From positions 1 to 9,058 of the forward strand of contig CALGSR010000341.1 of assembly GCA_937902115.1 (NCBI GenBank): a stretch of DNA of 9,058 nucleotides, read 5' to 3'. Below are positions 1 to 5,879 of this stretch, piece by piece. Source of the stretch: an uncultured Bacillus sp. (GTDB taxonomy: Bacteria; Bacillota; Bacilli; Bacillales; Cytobacillaceae). The position numbers and the translations under genes are program-made. Each line of letters begins with the position of its first letter. Position 1 is the stretch's first letter. The notes below the pieces were generated by a model. That model had not been told where the DNA came from and did no database searches. It saw only the letters and a list, made by a program, of their open reading frames with translations.

Positions 1-1145
1 AAAAACAACTCCGAAATCGCCTGTTCCAAATTATCAATTCCCTTTTCTTCTACGAGTGACGTGGTGATAATTTTCCCACTTCCAGCCAGGTCCTGAACCT
101 GTTCCATGTCAATCGCTTGTGGCAGATCCGTTTTATTGACAATGACAATGACGTCCATTCCTTCTACTGCTTTAAAGAGATTTTCATCCTCTTTTGTCAA
201 TGGATCAGAGTAATTTAGCACAAGCAGGATCAGATCCGCTTCTTTCAGTACTTTTCTTGAGCGTTCGACGCCGATTCTTTCCACAATATCCTCTGTTTCA
301 CGAATGCCGGCCGTATCTAATAAACGGAGCGGCACCCCACGTACATTGACAAACTCCTCGATAACATCACGCGTCGTTCCGGGAATATCCGTTACAATCG
401 CTTTATTTTCCTGCACAAGACTATTTAAAAGGGAGGATTTCCCTACATTCGGCCGTCCAACAATCGCAGTCGACAAGCCTTCCCGTAAAATTTTCCCCTG
501 CTCGGAGGTTTGCAGTAAATGCTTAACTTCCTGTCTCACATAGGCTGCCTTTTCCTCCAACATTTTGTGCGTCATTTCTTCAACATCATCATATTCCGGA
601 TAATCAATATTTACTTCAATTTGCGCCAGCGTCTCAATTAATTCCTGGCGCAGCTTAACGATTAGCTTAGACAGTCTTCCTTCCATCTGTCCAAGAGCTA
701 CATTCATCGCCCGATCCGTTTTGGCCCGGATTAAATCCATCACGGCCTCAGCCTGTGACAAGTCAATCCGCCCATTCAAAAAGGCCCTTTTTGTAAACTC
801 CCCCGGTTCTGCTATTCGAGCACCATTTTTTAAACATAGCTGCAAAACCCGATTAACGGAAATAAGTCCTCCGTGACAGTTTATTTCAACAACATCTTCT
901 CTTGTAAAGGTCTTCGGACCCTTCATCACTGAGATCATGACCTCTTCGGCAACTTCCCCGGATTCCGGATCGACAATATGCCCATAATGGATCGTATGGG
1001 TTGGCACTTCCTCTATGTTCTTTCCCCCTGGACTGCGAAACAGCCTGCTCGCTACCGGCAAAGCTTGACTGCCGCTTAAACGAACAATTGCGATAGCCCC
1101 TTCACCCATTGGCGTTGATATCGCCGCAATGGTTTCTAATTCCAA
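1..1145 (-). CDS. mnmE: tRNA modification GTPase MnmE (TrmE/ThdF), C-terminus cut by window edge
   Basis: MnmE works with MnmG to install the (carboxymethyl)aminomethyl group on the C5 of the wobble uridine of certain tRNAs, using a tetrahydrofolate derivative and GTP hydrolysis. The frame is open from a TTG at 1145 to base 1, giving 381 residues of an expected 455-460. The missing part includes the C-terminal CxGK motif. The N-terminal folate-binding domain starts METIAAIS-like (here MELETIAAISTPMGEGAIAI). The embedded G domain shows the P-loop GRPNVGKSS (about 230-238), switch II DTAGIRET (from 277) and NKTD (337-340). The TTG was chosen because family similarity begins there and GAGGGG (1159-1154) sits eight bases upstream. 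The ATG at 1161 is in another frame. A terminator after jag and a promoter candidate near 1235 suggest independent transcription. mnmG would normally follow, outside the window. Confidence 0.97.
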   Translation of the reverse strand, partial: MELETIAAISTPMGEGAIAIVRLSGSQALPVASRLFRSPGGKNIEEVPTHTIHYGHIVDPESGEVAEEVMISVMKGPKTFTREDVVEINCHGGLISVNRVLQLCLKNGARIAEPGEFTKRAFLNGRIDLSQAEAVMDLIRAKTDRAMNVALGQMEGRLSKLIVKLRQELIETLAQIEVNIDYPEYDDVEEMTHKMLEEKAAYVRQEVKHLLQTSEQGKILREGLSTAIVGRPNVGKSSLLNSLVQENKAIVTDIPGTTRDVIEEFVNVRGVPLRLLDTAGIRETEDIVERIGVERSRKVLKEADLILLVLNYSDPLTKEDENLFKAVEGMDVIVIVNKTDLPQAIDMEQVQDLAGSGKIITTSLVEEKGIDNLEQAISELF

Positions 1146-1229
1146 CCTTTTCACCCCTCATAGAAATATCTCTTATTCAACCATTATCATTATGATCACT
1201 AATTTATGAAAATATCACAACGAAGCGGT

Positions 1230-1261
1230 ATTATACCAATCGATAATCTTATATTAATCAA
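1230..1261 (-). promoter_or_regulatory. Candidate mnmE promoter (extended -10)
   Basis: On the minus strand a perfect TATAAT (1235-1230) is preceded by TGG, giving the extended form TGnTATAAT. The best -35 match, TTGATT (1261-1256), is 20 bases away, which is long, so the extended -10 would have to carry most of the recognition. The leader to the TTG start would be about 75 bases. The DnaA-box match at 1263-1271 lies directly upstream. Confidence 0.55.
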
Positions 1262-1262
1262 C

Positions 1263-1349
1263 AGTGGATAACTTCCACTGTCACGATTTCACTTTATCCA
1301 CAGTTCCACATTTTCATTATTCCATTTTAACTTATCCACATGTGAATAA
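1263..1349. promoter_or_regulatory. DnaA-box cluster in the mnmE-jag gap
   Basis: Four matches to the DnaA box TTATCCACA occur within 87 bases. Two are perfect on the plus strand (1294-1302 and 1332-1340). Two have one mismatch on the minus strand (1263-1271, read TTATCCACT, and 1341-1349, read TTATTCACA). The last two sites abut, forming TTATCCACATGTGAATAA. The group lies about 2.7 kb from the main origin boxes, just upstream of the mnmE promoter candidate. It could bind DnaA as a regulatory or titration site. Binding is inferred from sequence only. Confidence 0.75.
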
Positions 1350-1419
1350 CAATAAAGCTCTTCAGAATCTAGTAAAAAAAGAACATCACTCCATTTACAA
1401 ACCAAACTCTTTAGTATAC

Positions 1420-1451
1420 AAAAAGAGCTGACCCAGAAGGATCAGCTCTTT
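1420..1451 (-). terminator. Intrinsic terminator of the rpmH-rnpA-yidC-jag unit
   Basis: A 10-base perfect inverted repeat, AAAGAGCTGA (1422-1431) with TCAGCTCTTT (1442-1451), encloses a 10-base loop. In the minus-strand transcript the stem runs into five U residues (1424-1420). It starts five bases after the jag stop codon. The plus-strand side lacks a comparable T run, so it probably acts for jag only. Confidence 0.88.
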
Positions 1452-1455
1452 AAAT

Positions 1456-2076
1456 TTATTTATTTGGCGCAATGACGATATGGCGATAAGGATCTTCGCC
1501 GCTTGAGTATGTTTTAATTTTTTTGTTATCTACTAAAGCAGCATGAATCACCTTTCGCTCGTACGATGGCATGGGTTCCAAGGCCACTTCTCTACCCGTT
1601 TTTACAGCCTTTTGCGCAAGGCGTTCAGCCAATTGAATTAATGTTTCGTTTCTTCTTTCACGATAATCCTCGGCATCGAGCAGCACATTAACATAATGCT
1701 CAGCATAACGATTGATGACTAACTGCGTCAAATACTGTAATGCGTTTAGAGTTTGTCCTCTTTTTCCAATAAGAAGTGCAATTTTTTCTCCGGAGAGCTT
1801 GAATTTGACTTGCTTTCCATTCTTCTCTGTTTCAATTGCGACTTTAACGCCCATTTTTTCACTTACGTCCGTTAAAAACTTTAGCGCCTCTTCAATGGGA
1901 TCAACTTTAACTGTTACCTTGACGACTGCAGGACGGGATCCAAAAATACCAAACAGCCCTTTTTTTCCTTCATCAATAATCGTGATATCTGTCCGGTCTT
2001 CTGTTGTCTGTAGTTGAGCTAAAGCTGATTGCACTGCTTCTTTGACAGTTTGTCCTGTAGCAGTAACTTGTTTCAC
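1456..2076 (-). CDS. khpB: RNA-binding protein Jag/KhpB (EloR)
   Basis: This is the Jag family (KhpB or EloR in streptococci), a cytoplasmic RNA-binding protein that pairs with KhpA and influences cell elongation and division. The 206 residues show the usual three parts. A Jag_N domain (about 1-52) contains the conserved KKGLFGIFG segment (38-46). A KH domain (about 80-138) has the GxxG loop GKRG (104-107). A C-terminal R3H domain (about 140-204) carries R-x3-H as RKVIH (174-178). The start is GTG, overlapping the yidC stop as GTGA (2076-2073), with GGGGGAG upstream inside yidC. This indicates translational coupling. Adjacency to yidC is conserved across Firmicutes. The role is taken from family knowledge. 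Confidence 0.97.
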   Translation of the reverse strand: MKQVTATGQTVKEAVQSALAQLQTTEDRTDITIIDEGKKGLFGIFGSRPAVVKVTVKVDPIEEALKFLTDVSEKMGVKVAIETEKNGKQVKFKLSGEKIALLIGKRGQTLNALQYLTQLVINRYAEHYVNVLLDAEDYRERRNETLIQLAERLAQKAVKTGREVALEPMPSYERKVIHAALVDNKKIKTYSSGEDPYRHIVIAPNK

Positions 2077-2849
2077 TTTTTGGCTCCCCCCGATTTGCCG
2101 GCAGCAGCTGCTTTCAGTTCCGGCCCTTTAATAAAGTATGTTTGAACAATCGAGAAAATATTACCGACTACCCAGTATAATGATAAGGCCGCCGGGAGAT
2201 TGAAGGCGAACACAACGATCATAATCGGCATCATCCACAACATCATCTTCATCTGCTGATTGTCTTCCATTCCCACCATTGAGATTTTTTGTTGGAAGAA
2301 GGTGGTCGCCCCGGCAATAATCGGCAATAAAAAGATTGGATCCGGTGCGGCCAGGTCAAACCAAAGGAACTGAGCAGACTGTTGCAGCTCTGGTGTCCGC
2401 ATAATCGCATGGTAAAAACCAATCAAGATTGGCATTTGAATAAAGATCGGAAAACAACCGGCTAATGGATTGATATTATACTGCTGGAATAGCTTCATCG
2501 TTTCTTCCTGCAATTTTTGCTGTGTCTTCTGATCCTTTGAACTGTACTTTTCTTTTAATTTTTTCATTTCCGGCTGGATTGCCTGCATTGACTTTGAACT
2601 TTTAATTTGTTTAATCATCAAAGGTAAGATAATCAGACGAATGATAATCGTAACGATAATAATCGACAAACCAAAGCTGCCGCCGGCAAATTCCGCAACT
2701 TTTACAATAAACCAGGCCAATGGATAAACAATATATTTATTCCAAATGCCTTCACTTTCAGGAGTAATTGGCTCATTAATTTCCGTACAGCCTGTAAGCA
2801 GCATCACGGTTAGAATTAAGCCGATTAATAGAAATATCCTTTTTTTCAA
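2073..2849 (-). CDS. yidC: Membrane protein insertase YidC (SpoIIIJ type), lipoprotein
   Basis: This is a YidC/Oxa1 insertase that places proteins in the cytoplasmic membrane, alone or with SecYEG. The B. subtilis homologue SpoIIIJ is also required for late forespore development. The 258-residue product has a lipoprotein signal with lipobox LLTGC (lipidated Cys21). Hydrophobic segments follow near 58-78, 128-150, 170-186 and 203-238. The conserved hydrophilic-groove arginine is visible as R71 in IIIRLIILP. A charged coiled-coil-like cytoplasmic loop spans about 80-120, and the tail is basic. The start is TTG, supported by AAGGAGG (2864-2858) at eight-base spacing. The gene sits downstream of rnpA and overlaps jag. 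A second YidC paralogue (YqjG type) is common in Bacillaceae and would lie elsewhere. Confidence 0.97.
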   Translation of the reverse strand: MKKRIFLLIGLILTVMLLTGCTEINEPITPESEGIWNKYIVYPLAWFIVKVAEFAGGSFGLSIIIVTIIIRLIILPLMIKQIKSSKSMQAIQPEMKKLKEKYSSKDQKTQQKLQEETMKLFQQYNINPLAGCFPIFIQMPILIGFYHAIMRTPELQQSAQFLWFDLAAPDPIFLLPIIAGATTFFQQKISMVGMEDNQQMKMMLWMMPIMIVVFAFNLPAALSLYWVVGNIFSIVQTYFIKGPELKAAAAGKSGGAKK

Positions 2850-2986
2850 CCAACTTTCCTCCTTAAGGCTTGAGTCAAAATATTTTTCTTCTTTTACAAC
2901 TTCTACTAGTGCTTTTCATACAGAGATTATTTTATCATCTTTTCCCAGTAAACGCTTTTAAAAGTCATGGAAAATGAATAATTTTT

Positions 2987-3367
2987 TCACTTTCCCTCAT
3001 GGTTCGGCCTTTTCTCCCCACTTTTTGCGCTTTTAAACGCCTTCGCTACCCTTAAAACATGGGTAAGACTCTTTTTGACCTCGAAAAAGTCCATTGCCGC
3101 TGTGGGCTTTCGCGCGATGATTACGTAATCTGCATCATTATGTAATTGTCCTTCAAATTCATGAAACGCCTGCCGGACATATCTCTTAATTTGATTCCGC
3201 ATGACAGCATTGCCAATTTTCTTGCTGACAGACAGACCAATTCGAAAATGACTCTGCTCATGTCTTTTTAATGTGTAGACGACAAACTGACGATTGGCTG
3301 CAGACGTTCCTTTTTTAAATATTTCTTGAAAGTCTTTATTACTCTTCACTCGAAATTCTTTTCTCAT
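2987..3367 (-). CDS. rnpA: Ribonuclease P protein component
   Basis: RnpA is the protein cofactor of RNase P. It binds the catalytic RNA and the 5' leader of precursor tRNA to help remove the leader. The 126-residue product carries the diagnostic arginine-rich motif RNQIKRYVR (57-65), preceded by GLSVSKKIGNAV (44-55), and the later strand DYVIIARK (80-87). It is somewhat longer than the usual 115-120 residues because of a basic C-terminal tail ending PNHEGK. The start is ATG with only a weak ribosome site (TAGGTG, about 10 bases upstream). A terminator-like hairpin separates it from rpmH, so expression probably depends on readthrough or a promoter in the 144-base gap, where I see no convincing one. 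Confidence 0.97.
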   Translation of the reverse strand: MRKEFRVKSNKDFQEIFKKGTSAANRQFVVYTLKRHEQSHFRIGLSVSKKIGNAVMRNQIKRYVRQAFHEFEGQLHNDADYVIIARKPTAAMDFFEVKKSLTHVLRVAKAFKSAKSGEKRPNHEGK

Positions 3368-3425
3368 ATTCGCTACACCTACATTTACTTCTGCTTATGC
3401 AGTTCCTTGTTTCCTGGATTTAAGC

Positions 3426-3474
3426 CAGTGTCCAGCGCCATGCACAGCTTGAGCAAGGCGCTGGAGCTTTTCTT
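3426..3474. repeat. Short dispersed repeat with a 9-base inverted repeat
   Basis: TCCAGCGCC (3431-3439) and GGCGCTGGA (3457-3465) are perfect inverted arms around a 17-base spacer. They are flanked by AGTGTCCAG on the left and GCTTTTCTT on the right. The 11-mer AAGGCGCTGGA (3455-3465) recurs exactly at 7073-7083. The end motif GCGCTnnnGCTTTTCT recurs near 7571-7586. The layout resembles the short palindromic intergenic repeats common in Bacillus-group genomes, which begin GTGTCCAG...CAGCGCC. That family match is from memory and is not verified here. It may also fold in rpmH-rnpA readthrough RNA. Confidence 0.6.
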
Positions 3475-3483
3475 ATTAATGAG

Positions 3484-3512
3484 AAAAAAAGACCACTGAC
3501 TTTTCAGTGGCC
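3484..3512 (-). terminator. Intrinsic terminator between rpmH and rnpA
   Basis: CCACTGA (3493-3499) and TCAGTGG (3504-3510) form a 7-base stem with a four-base loop. In the minus-strand transcript the sequence continues TC and then seven U residues (3490-3484). The stem starts immediately after the rpmH stop codon. It probably ends a share of transcripts so that L34 mRNA exceeds rnpA mRNA. Confidence 0.82.
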
Positions 3513-3646
3513 TAGGCAGATAATACTTTTCTTCCTTTACGACGACGGCGTGCTAGAACATTACGTCCGTTCGGGCTGCTCATGCGGCTGCGGAATCCGT
3601 GTACTTTGCTGTGTTTACGTTTGCTTGGTTGATACGTTCTTTTCAT
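3512..3646 (-). CDS. rpmH: 50S ribosomal protein L34
   Basis: This 44-residue, very basic protein of the large ribosomal subunit reads MKRTYQPSKRKHSKVHGFRS at its N-terminus and ends RRRRKGRKVLSA. That is the full-length bL34 family pattern. It is too short for many ORF filters but unmistakable. The start is ATG, with AGGAGGTG (3660-3653) at six-base spacing, a near-perfect ribosome site. It is the first gene of the leftward unit, driven by a promoter at 3693-3722 and followed directly by a hairpin terminator. The head-to-head arrangement with dnaA across the origin is widely conserved in bacteria. Confidence 0.99.
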   Translation of the reverse strand: MKRTYQPSKRKHSKVHGFRSRMSSPNGRNVLARRRRKGRKVLSA

Positions 3647-3692
3647 CTATGACACCTCCTATTAGAGATTGTTTCTTAAAGACAGTCTTCTT

Positions 3693-3722
3693 ATTATAAA
3701 TGCGGATCATAAAAAAAGTCAA
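3693..3722 (-). promoter_or_regulatory. rpmH promoter (SigA type)
   Basis: On the minus strand TTGACT (3722-3717) is followed after 18 bases by a perfect TATAAT (3698-3693). The predicted start lies about 40 bases before the rpmH ATG. The palindrome at 3726-3745 ends three bases upstream of the -35 hexamer. Confidence 0.8.
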
Positions 3723-3725
3723 CTC

Positions 3726-3745
3726 TTAGGTAAAGTATTACCTAA
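3726..3745. repeat. 20-base palindrome next to the rpmH promoter
   Basis: TTAGGTAA (3726-3733) and TTACCTAA (3738-3745) are perfect inverted arms around AGTA. The size and symmetry suit a dimeric DNA-binding protein. Its place directly upstream of the rpmH -35 hexamer would suit an activator or repressor site. No T run follows in a way that suggests a terminator. I do not recognise the binding protein. Confidence 0.6.
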
Positions 3746-3784
3746 AGATGATAAAAACTTCCCTTTTTCCACTAAAAAATTTTA

Positions 3785-3809
3785 CCGTGAATTTCTCTGA
3801 TTGTCACGG
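3785..3809. repeat. Inverted repeat in the rpmH-dnaA gap
   Basis: CCGTGA (3785-3790) and TCACGG (3804-3809) are perfect arms around a 13-base spacer. Beyond two to three unpaired bases the symmetry resumes with AAATTT-like sequence on the left and AAATTT on the right. It is a possible stem-loop or protein site of unknown role. The surrounding 3746-3890 is AT-rich, and I see no gene in it. Confidence 0.45.
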
Positions 3810-3890
3810 GAAATTTAATATTGTCTTATAAAAATTTTTTTTGTCTTTTTATTGAGCTTTTGAAAAGCGGTTCTTTCACATCTTTTTTTG

Positions 3891-3960
3891 GGCTGGAGCA
3901 GAGGACTCTGAGAATCAGGAAGTCCTCTATCTCGTCAATAACATTTCCACAATTCCAGCC
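3891..3960. repeat. Nested inverted repeats at the left edge of the DnaA boxes
   Basis: An outer pair, GGCTGGA (3891-3897) and TCCAGCC (3954-3960), encloses an inner hairpin. The inner hairpin is AGAGGACT (3900-3907) with AGTCCTCT (3921-3928). It is extended by CTGA (3908-3911) with TCAG (3915-3918), leaving a GAA loop and a two-base bulge. The first DnaA-box match begins at the next base, 3961. It could be a structured RNA, or a hairpin in single-stranded or supercoiled DNA at the origin. No coding frame of note crosses it. Confidence 0.6.
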
Positions 3961-4278
3961 TGTGGATATTTTTTCGACAGTTTTTTTATTATCCACAACA
4001 TATATTGACAGGTTTTTCACAAATTCACTACCTGTGGATATTTTTTAACCACAGCATGTTATCGTTGTGGATAAATCTCCAAAAGGCATTGCAACCCTTA
4101 CTATAATCTGATATCATATTTTTGTTTTCACCCTTAGTAATTTATCCACAAATTTAATTTATCCACAAATTGTGGATAACATGTTGACAACTTATCCACC
4201 TAGGTTAATAAAGATTGTCCACATACAGTGGATAATGTCGAAAGGTTAATTTTTTTCCTTATTATATATTTATCCACA
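3961..4278. promoter_or_regulatory. oriC: Main oriC DnaA-box cluster upstream of dnaA
   Basis: Twelve matches to TTATCCACA lie in 318 bases. Perfect plus-strand boxes are at 3989-3997, 4142-4150, 4159-4167 and 4270-4278. Perfect minus-strand boxes are at 4066-4074 and 4171-4179. One-mismatch boxes are at 3961-3969, 4033-4041 and 4227-4235 (minus) and at 4045-4053, 4192-4200 and 4215-4223 (plus). The cluster corresponds to the B. subtilis boxes between rpmH and dnaA. It surrounds the dnaA promoter, so it should serve both origin assembly and repression of dnaA by its own product. Together with the dnaA-dnaN boxes it makes a bipartite origin. Confidence 0.95.
4089..4117 (+). promoter_or_regulatory. 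dnaA promoter (SigA type, extended -10)
   Basis: TTGCAA (4089-4094) and TATCAT (4112-4117) are spaced by exactly 17 bases, with TGA before the -10 (extended form). Position and sequence match the known B. subtilis dnaA promoter, which also has TTGCAA with 17-base spacing, as I recall it. Perfect DnaA boxes lie on both sides (4066-4074 and 4142-4150), as expected for autoregulation. The leader would be about 245 bases. A second possible pair, TTGACA (4184-4189) and TAATAA (4206-4211) with 16-base spacing, has a DnaA-box match (4192-4200) in its spacer. It is weaker at the -10. Confidence 0.75.
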
Positions 4279-4304
4279 TTTTCATTTCGTAATAGAGAGA
4301 GAAA

Positions 4305-4341
4305 GATAGGTTATACATCCTGTATGACCTATTGTTTTTTT
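4305..4341 (+). terminator. Terminator-like hairpin in the dnaA leader (candidate attenuator)
   Basis: ATAGGTTATACA (4306-4317) pairs with TGTATGACCTAT (4321-4332) over 12 bases with a single G-U pair and a TCC loop. It is followed at once by TTGTTTTTTTG. This is a textbook plus-strand intrinsic terminator shape. It lies between the dnaA promoter and the dnaA ribosome site, which starts 14 bases later. The opposite strand lacks a U run. The copy TAGGTTA at 4201-4207 matches part of the 5' arm and could in principle pair with the 3' arm instead. Function is inferred. Confidence 0.7.
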
Positions 4342-4370
4342 GTAAGCTATCTGCAAAGGAGGGAAAATTC

Positions 4371-5713
4371 TTGGAAAATATTGCAGATCTTTGGGATAGG
4401 ACATTGGAAAATATTCAAACAAAGGTCAGTAAACCGAGCTTTGATACATGGCTAAAATCCACTAAAGCGCATTCCCTGCGGGGTAACTCTTAGTCATAAC
4501 CGCTCCAAATGAATTTGCACGTGATTGGCTCGAAGAACGCTACTCCCCATTAATTGCAGGCGTTCTTTATGAAATTACCGGAGAAGAATTCGGCGTTAAA
4601 TTTATCATTCCGCAAAATCAAGCGGAAGATGGAGAACAGTTACAAACTCCGCCAAAAGGAAAAAAGGACGAACTTCATTCTGAATTCCCGCCAAATATGT
4701 TGAACAAGAAAAATACGTTCGATACCTTTGTCATCGGGTCCGGTAACCGCTTTGCCCATGCAGCCTCACTCGCTGTAGCAGAGGCACCGGCGAAGGCCTA
4801 CAATCCATTATTTATTTATGGAGGCGTTGGGTTAGGAAAAACCCATCTGATGCATGCGATCGGCCACTATGTACTCGAACACAATCCGTCAGCCAAGGTT
4901 GTTTATTTATCTTCTGAGAAATTTACAAATGAATTTATTAATTCAATTCGTGACAATAAGGCTGAGGCATTTCGCAATAAGTATCGCAGTGTTGATGTTC
5001 TTTTAATTGATGATATTCAGTTTCTGGCTGGAAAAGAATCAACCCAGGAGGAATTCTTCCACACATTTAATACACTTCATGAGGAAAGCAAACAGATCGT
5101 TATTTCCAGCGATCGTCCGCCGAAAGAGATTCCAACATTGGAGGACCGCTTGCGCTCTCGTTTTGAATGGGGCTTGATCACCGACATTACACCGCCGGAC
5201 TTAGAGACAAGAATTGCGATTTTGCGCAAAAAGGCCAAAGCCGACGGACTGGATATTCCGAATGAGGCAATGCTTTATATTGCCAATCAAATTGATTCCA
5301 ATATCCGCGAACTGGAAGGTGCCCTAATCAGGGTCGTCGCTTATTCGTCGTTAATTAATAAAGACATTAATGCAGACCTGGCAGCTGAAGCATTAAAAGA
5401 CATTATTCCAAGCTCAAAGCCTAAGATTATTACCGTTCAGGAAATTCAGCGTATAGTTGGTGAGCATTACAATGTGAAGTTAGAGGATTTCAAAGCAAGG
5501 AAACGGACGAAATCTGTAGCCTTTCCAAGGCAAATTGCTATGTTCCTGTCACGGGAACTGACAGACCTTTCCCTGCCGAAAATCGGTGAGGAATTTGGCG
5601 GAAGAGATCATACTACCGTCATTCATGCTCACGAAAAGATTTCTAACCTGTTGAAAACAGATACACAATTACAACGGCAGGTAAAGGATATCCAGGAAGA
5701 ATTGAAAGTTTAA
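4371..5713 (+). CDS. dnaA: Chromosomal replication initiator DnaA, frame broken by a one-base deletion
   Basis: DnaA is the AAA+ protein that binds DnaA boxes, melts the origin and recruits the helicase. It also regulates its own gene. The TTG start at 4371 has AAAGGAGGG (4355-4363) seven bases upstream and begins MENIADLW as in Bacillus. That frame stops at TAG 4491-4493 after 40 codons (ending LRGNS). The similarity resumes in the -1 frame from 4487 (LLVITAPNEFARDWLEERY) and runs to 5713. Restoring one base near 4485-4489 gives 447 residues, against 446 in B. subtilis. In that numbering Walker A GGVGLGKT is 151-158, Walker B LLIDDIQF 211-218, and the DNA-binding signature RDHTTVIHAHEKI 412-424. 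An in-frame ATG exists at 4697 but has no ribosome site and would drop domains I-II. A sequence error is likelier than true inactivation. Confidence 0.95.
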
Positions 5714-5765
5714 CGTCTATTTATCTTTAGGAATCATTTTTTTTCCATTCTATAACTCACAAGTC

Positions 5766-5849
5766 TGTGCATAACTTTCATTCACTTACCCACAGTCTGT
5801 CCACATGTGGATAGACTGTGTTTTCCCGTTCCGTTCCTAGTTATCCACA
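5766..5849. promoter_or_regulatory. oriC: DnaA-box cluster between dnaA and dnaN
   Basis: One perfect plus-strand box lies at 5841-5849. One-mismatch boxes lie at 5766-5774 (minus, read TTATGCACA), 5786-5794 (plus, TTACCCACA) and 5806-5814 (minus, read CTATCCACA). A two-mismatch site at 5797-5805 abuts the last of these. The perfect box is 12 bases from the DnaA-trios. It is in the position of the B. subtilis boxes that load DnaA onto the unwinding strand. This is the right half of the bipartite origin. Confidence 0.92.
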
Positions 5850-5861
5850 TAATCACAGGCC

Positions 5862-5879
5862 CTATTACTATTACTACTA
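5862..5879. promoter_or_regulatory. oriC: DnaA-trio array of the basal unwinding system
   Basis: Six consecutive triplets read CTA TTA CTA TTA CTA CTA on the plus strand, so the complementary strand reads 3'-GAT/AAT repeats. This is the DnaA-trio motif described at B. subtilis oriC, where a DnaA oligomer binds one strand to start unwinding. A short G/C patch (CAGGCCC, 5856-5862) separates it from the perfect DnaA box at 5841-5849, the known layout. Confidence 0.9.

Noticed and set aside
304..543. A plus-strand open frame inside mnmE
   Set aside because: It is antisense to the GTPase domain of a clear mnmE frame and has no ribosome site or family resemblance.
1172..1195. A Fur-box-like ATAATGATAAT stretch upstream of mnmE
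   Set aside because: Only the first two hexamers of the Fur consensus fit and the third does not. AT-rich DNA gives such matches often, and mnmE is not an iron gene.
2947..2961. A catabolite-control (cre)-like site in the rnpA-yidC gap
   Set aside because: The minus-strand sequence has AAGCGTTTAC in the core but breaks two conserved outer positions. It is not next to a convincing promoter.
3821..4048. Overlapping open frames on both strands in the rpmH-dnaA gap
   Set aside because: Low-complexity, AT-rich translations cross the DnaA boxes and inverted repeats. They lack ribosome sites and recognisable domains.
4228..4455. A 75-codon open frame starting before dnaA and overlapping its 5' end
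   Set aside because: It runs out of frame through DnaA boxes, the leader hairpin and the dnaA start, has no ribosome site and resembles no family. The dnaA frame from TTG 4371 explains the region.
4480..4490. Programmed -1 frameshifting as the explanation for split dnaA
   Set aside because: There is no slippery heptamer, and a stop in the -1 frame (4484-4486) forces the shift to occur at exactly one codon. A one-base deletion or sequence error is simpler.
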